From Alistipes timonensis JC136 (GTDB lineage: Bacteria > Bacteroidota > Bacteroidia > Bacteroidales > Rikenellaceae): DNA of 64,000 nucleotides. This document shows positions 62,401 to 64,000 of this stretch, one piece after another. A program made the translations under genes and the position numbers. The notes beneath the pieces are model-generated. The model was not told where the DNA came from. It ran no database searches and saw only the letters and a list, made by a program, of their open reading frames with translations. The DNA lies in NCBI RefSeq assembly GCF_900107675.1, contig NZ_FNRI01000001.1:558001-622000 (forward strand), written 5' to 3'. How positions within the stretch are numbered: the stretch's first letter is position 1; each line of letters begins with the position of its first letter.

Positions 62401-63212
62401 GTTACACCTGCGCGGGAGGCACGCAGAACATCTCGGCGAGCAGTTCGGCGAGCCTGCTGCCGCCCTATGGGTTCTCAGGCTCCTATGTCCAGAACCTCGG
62501 CACGGCGGTCCCGGGCGACACGAAAAAGGTGCTCTGCCTCGGCAACTCGTTCTCCTATTACAGCAACCCGGCGTGGATGCTCAAAGAGATCGCCTGGAAC
62601 GAAGGCCACTATCTCAATATTAAGGGTCATTTCAAAGGCTCGCAGAATTTCGGGCAACACCTGGGGCTGTCGTTCTCGACCGACGCCATCGACATCGGAG
62701 GCTACGACTACGCCTTCATCCAGGACCAGAGCCAAAATCCCGCGACCTACGGACGCGACGGCACGGCCTCGATCGCGGCCAACTGCACGGCGCTGGCGGA
62801 CAAAATCCGGGCGAAATCGGCCTCCTGCAAAGTCATCCTCGAACAAACCTGGACCTTCTCAGCCGGCACTTACGGCGGATTCACCGACTTCGCAACCTTC
62901 GAAAGCTACAACGCCGCGGGCGCACGCGCCATGGCCGAAGCCGCCGGAACGTGGGTATCACCGATCGGCGTGGCGTTCCGTATCGTGCGCGAAGGCTCTT
63001 CGGGCATCAACCTCTACCACACCGACAACAAACACCAGTCGGTCTACGGCGCCTACCTGAAAGCCTGCGTCAACTACCTCGTGCTCTACGGGGAGGCGTT
63101 CGGCAGCTCGCCCGCCGACTGCGGCATCGAGGCCCCGAAAGCCGCCTACCTGCGCAGCGTCGCCGAACAGGTCGTACTGGGACATGAAAACGAATACCTA
63201 ATCCAACGATAA
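59490..63212 (+). CDS. DUF4988-GLUG-BACON lipoprotein with DUF4886 SGNH-like domain
   Basis: A 1240-residue lipoprotein with signal ending AAGC (Cys18), then GDYDDSE, acid-rich. The N-terminus (about 20-190) is again DUF4988-like; residues about 294-670 are GLUG-type repeats (IGGICGFSS, FTGCVNRGNLTTKAARASGIV); residues about 703-797 are BACON-like (NALGTNAAVVSLSAADYDW, ATVTFTSTDQTQTATVSV). A beta-sandwich-like stretch follows, then residues about 1010-1234 form a DUF4886 domain of the SGNH-hydrolase type: KVLCLGNSFSYYS with Ser nucleophile type GNSFS, a YDYAFIQDQSQN block and YHTDNKHQSVYGAYL with the catalytic His. It may deacylate or cut esters on the sugar polymer. Last of three tandem DUF4988 genes; the next gene follows after three bases. 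Confidence 0.82.
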   Translation: MKRFLYFLLLTAATLAAGCGDYDDSELGGRLDGIRERIAKLQSRITSLNDQLADLSELTSGNVITAMTQDSEGNYVITYKDNKNEEKSVVLATVDQMLNVPLLGVEPDPDSGLYYWTVTADGQTAPLLDKSGERVPVSGHTPVVSVDEQGCWTVNGERLNDAAGRPIEANDGESCLFQGIARDANGNLSLTLGNGEVVTLPIQQVLNLTLSTAINTTVVDASAPMTVKYTLHGEHAADALVGIAAAEGIEAALDKEQQQIVVTFPAGFSAGHLIAVAYDMLEHTVLRPVFFAKATSDRIEIRTAAELVQFAADVNAGTGAQQMNAVLMNDIDLKDVARWTPIGDATFTLASNVLTISEECYPFTGRFDGQGHTISNFRMVCDNATPNRAWGLFGALGAGAVVENLVFDASCSLEVTASKATDCGILAGLVYDATVRNVTNEAPMSFNGSAGNVRMTMGMIGLAFANEGAEIDRLTNEADLTAESGGNTNNNANGVQIGGICGFSSNLAGSTNAVAFTGCVNRGNLTTKAARASGIVAAANRYTHLTDCTNYGNNFNEFATAGGARIGAITCITGQGCRLTGVVNHGDVICKNEGGCGSIVCLVNHADNEFVECENYGRVISDRENNKYKGSFFGQCNMAAKFRDCIAQGDVGTYNNGNYVMVGINADNYMDYLGAHNTAAVNVTRENILYYPAGSTTPAEATFSVAPGSVELNALGTNAAVVSLSAADYDWTVSTGGSEWVKITDLNDMPLTAGTKSPYVQQIRITADMNPQTEPRPATVTFTSTDQTQTATVSVMQEAAGPAFPSQWIFSASTVGQYNSSWSASNMLPSTSGSSGYISVVRGDANAGREFTRTVSSYKPSVSTMVEGDYWLYTLPVKRLEAGTAVEFDATMAGEANSPKYFIVEYLDGGVWKSVEEDLLTAPEDPSIRYSYKCSGVATGTNYQHASVMQTIRFTDPVEGAVQIRCRAVGRYTCAGGTQNISASSSASLLPPYGFSGSYVQNLGTAVPGDTKKVLCLGNSFSYYSNPAWMLKEIAWNEGHYLNIKGHFKGSQNFGQHLGLSFSTDAIDIGGYDYAFIQDQSQNPATYGRDGTASIAANCTALADKIRAKSASCKVILEQTWTFSAGTYGGFTDFATFESYNAAGARAMAEAAGTWVSPIGVAFRIVREGSSGINLYHTDNKHQSVYGAYLKACVNYLVLYGEAFGSSPADCGIEAPKAAYLRSVAEQVVLGHENEYLIQR

Positions 63213-63215
63213 CCG

Positions 63216-64000
63216 ATGATACGAACAATCAACAAACTGCTGATCCTCGCAGCGGCGGCTCTCTCGGGAGCCGCCTGCGGGGAGCAGGCCGGCGCGCCGG
63301 CTGCTGCGGACCGTGCTGCCGCCATCGTCGCCGAGATTCACAACCCCGCATCGAAAAAGGTGCTGGTCGCCTCGCACCGCGGCGACTGGCGCAACTACCC
63401 CGAAAACTCGATCCCGGCCATCGAATCGGTGATCCGCATGGGGGTCGACATCATGGAGCTGGACCTCAAACTGACCAAAGACAGCGTGCTGGTGCTCTGC
63501 CACGACCACACCATCGACCGCACCACCAACGGCAAAGGCCGCGTCCGCGACATCACTTACGACTCGATACGCCGCTGCAAGTTGCGCCGGGCCCACAACG
63601 TCATCACCGACAGCCTGCGGATGCCGACGCTGCGCGAAGCGCTGGAAGCCTGCAAGGACCGCATCGTGGTGAACGTCGACCAGGGTTACGAATACTACGA
63701 CCTGGTACTGGCCGTCACCGAGGAACTGGGCGTCACGGAACAGATACTCATCAAAGGCAAGCGTGCGCCCGGAGTCGTGGCCGCGAAGTTCGCCGAACAC
63801 CCCCGCAACATGATGTACATGCCCATCATCGACATCCTCAAACCCCAGGGCAAAGCGCTCTTCGCCGAATACCGCGAGGAAGGCATCGTGCCGCTGGCCT
63901 ATGAAATCTGCTGGGACCGCCCGGCGCCCGAGGTCGAAACCTGCATGCGGGAGGTTGTCGCCGGCGGCTCGAAGCTGTGGGTCAACTCGCTCTGGGCGTC
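63216..64000 (+). CDS. Glycerophosphodiester phosphodiesterase, 3' end outside window
   Basis: An exported protein whose first 261 residues are visible; the frame is open to the window end. The signal (MIRTINKLLILAAAALSG) ends with AAC, a lipobox-like Cys21. The GDPD-family catalytic core is intact in view: VASHRGDWRNYPENSIPAI (HRG...PEN, catalytic His), MELDLKLTKDSVLVLCHDHTI (ELDL-metal residues; CHDH His) and DRTTNGKGRV. It hydrolyses glycerophosphodiesters to glycerol-3-phosphate and an alcohol. It starts three bases after the DUF4886 lipoprotein gene and shares its direction, so it completes a phosphodiester-oriented set with the NAGPA lipoprotein upstream. Confidence 0.9.
   Translation, partial: MIRTINKLLILAAAALSGAACGEQAGAPAAADRAAAIVAEIHNPASKKVLVASHRGDWRNYPENSIPAIESVIRMGVDIMELDLKLTKDSVLVLCHDHTIDRTTNGKGRVRDITYDSIRRCKLRRAHNVITDSLRMPTLREALEACKDRIVVNVDQGYEYYDLVLAVTEELGVTEQILIKGKRAPGVVAAKFAEHPRNMMYMPIIDILKPQGKALFAEYREEGIVPLAYEICWDRPAPEVETCMREVVAGGSKLWVNSLWA

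Noticed and set aside
1..64000. CRISPR arrays, rRNA operons, insertion sequences, integrases
   Set aside because: None seen: no regularly spaced repeats, no rRNA signatures, no transposase or integrase motifs in any frame.

Overview
The window looks like a chromosomal segment of a Bacteroidota bacterium, most likely an Alistipes-like member of the Bacteroidales. The evidence is a GC-rich gene set, SusC/SusD and FecR genes, BACON and DUF4988 lipoproteins, and many promoters with the Bacteroidota -7 box TAnnTTTG (often TACCTTTGC or TATCTTTG). I assign no species.

Region 1 (1-9.5 kb) is a decayed prophage. It keeps part of a tail gene on the + strand and broken terminase, small-gene and portal copies on the - strand, with nonsense and frameshift mutations. 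A clearly AT-rich island (about 2.26-8.44 kb) splits these remnants. The island carries a type III-like restriction-modification set (Mod, a small PD-(D/E)XK-like protein, Res) and a winged-helix Fic protein whose catalytic His is Gln. Three copies of TGAGCGATA surround the fic promoter.

Region 2 (9.8-13.6 kb) is a copper-type module: a nitroreductase, an AraC-type regulator with an N-terminal HMA-like domain, and a P1B ATPase with HMA domains at both ends. Region 3 (13.7-20.7 kb) holds an ABC-F ATPase, a nucleotidyltransferase, the dTDP-L-rhamnose operon rfbACDB, a dispersed palindromic repeat and ybaK. Region 4 (20.7-46.3 kb) is mixed housekeeping and envelope functions. It includes a DUF5686 outer-membrane protein, two HAD phosphatases, a transporter/efflux/Vat-like acetyltransferase operon, YqeY, a golvesin-domain amidase, a sodium:solute symporter, MscL, a Ser-type sulfatase and a K+-channel-like protein with an unusual filter. 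It also includes tRNA-Met(CAU), a lipoprotein-type peptide deformylase, a pyruvate:quinone oxidoreductase, a biotin-dependent carboxyltransferase, an AI-2E family protein, an Oar-like TonB receptor and a YhiM/DUF2776 membrane protein.

Region 5 (46.4-64.0 kb, running off the end) is the most interesting. It is one co-directional locus: ECF sigma factor, FecR anti-sigma factor, STN-containing SusC transducer, SusD, three tandem DUF4988 lipoproteins and a glycerophosphodiester phosphodiesterase. One lipoprotein ends in a phosphodiester glycosidase (NAGPA/DUF2233) domain and another in a DUF4886 SGNH-like domain. No ordinary glycoside hydrolase is seen. I infer a PUL-like uptake system for phosphodiester-containing glycans such as teichoic-acid-like or GlcNAc-1-phosphodiester polymers. 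A G9 tract inside susC could make the receptor phase variable.
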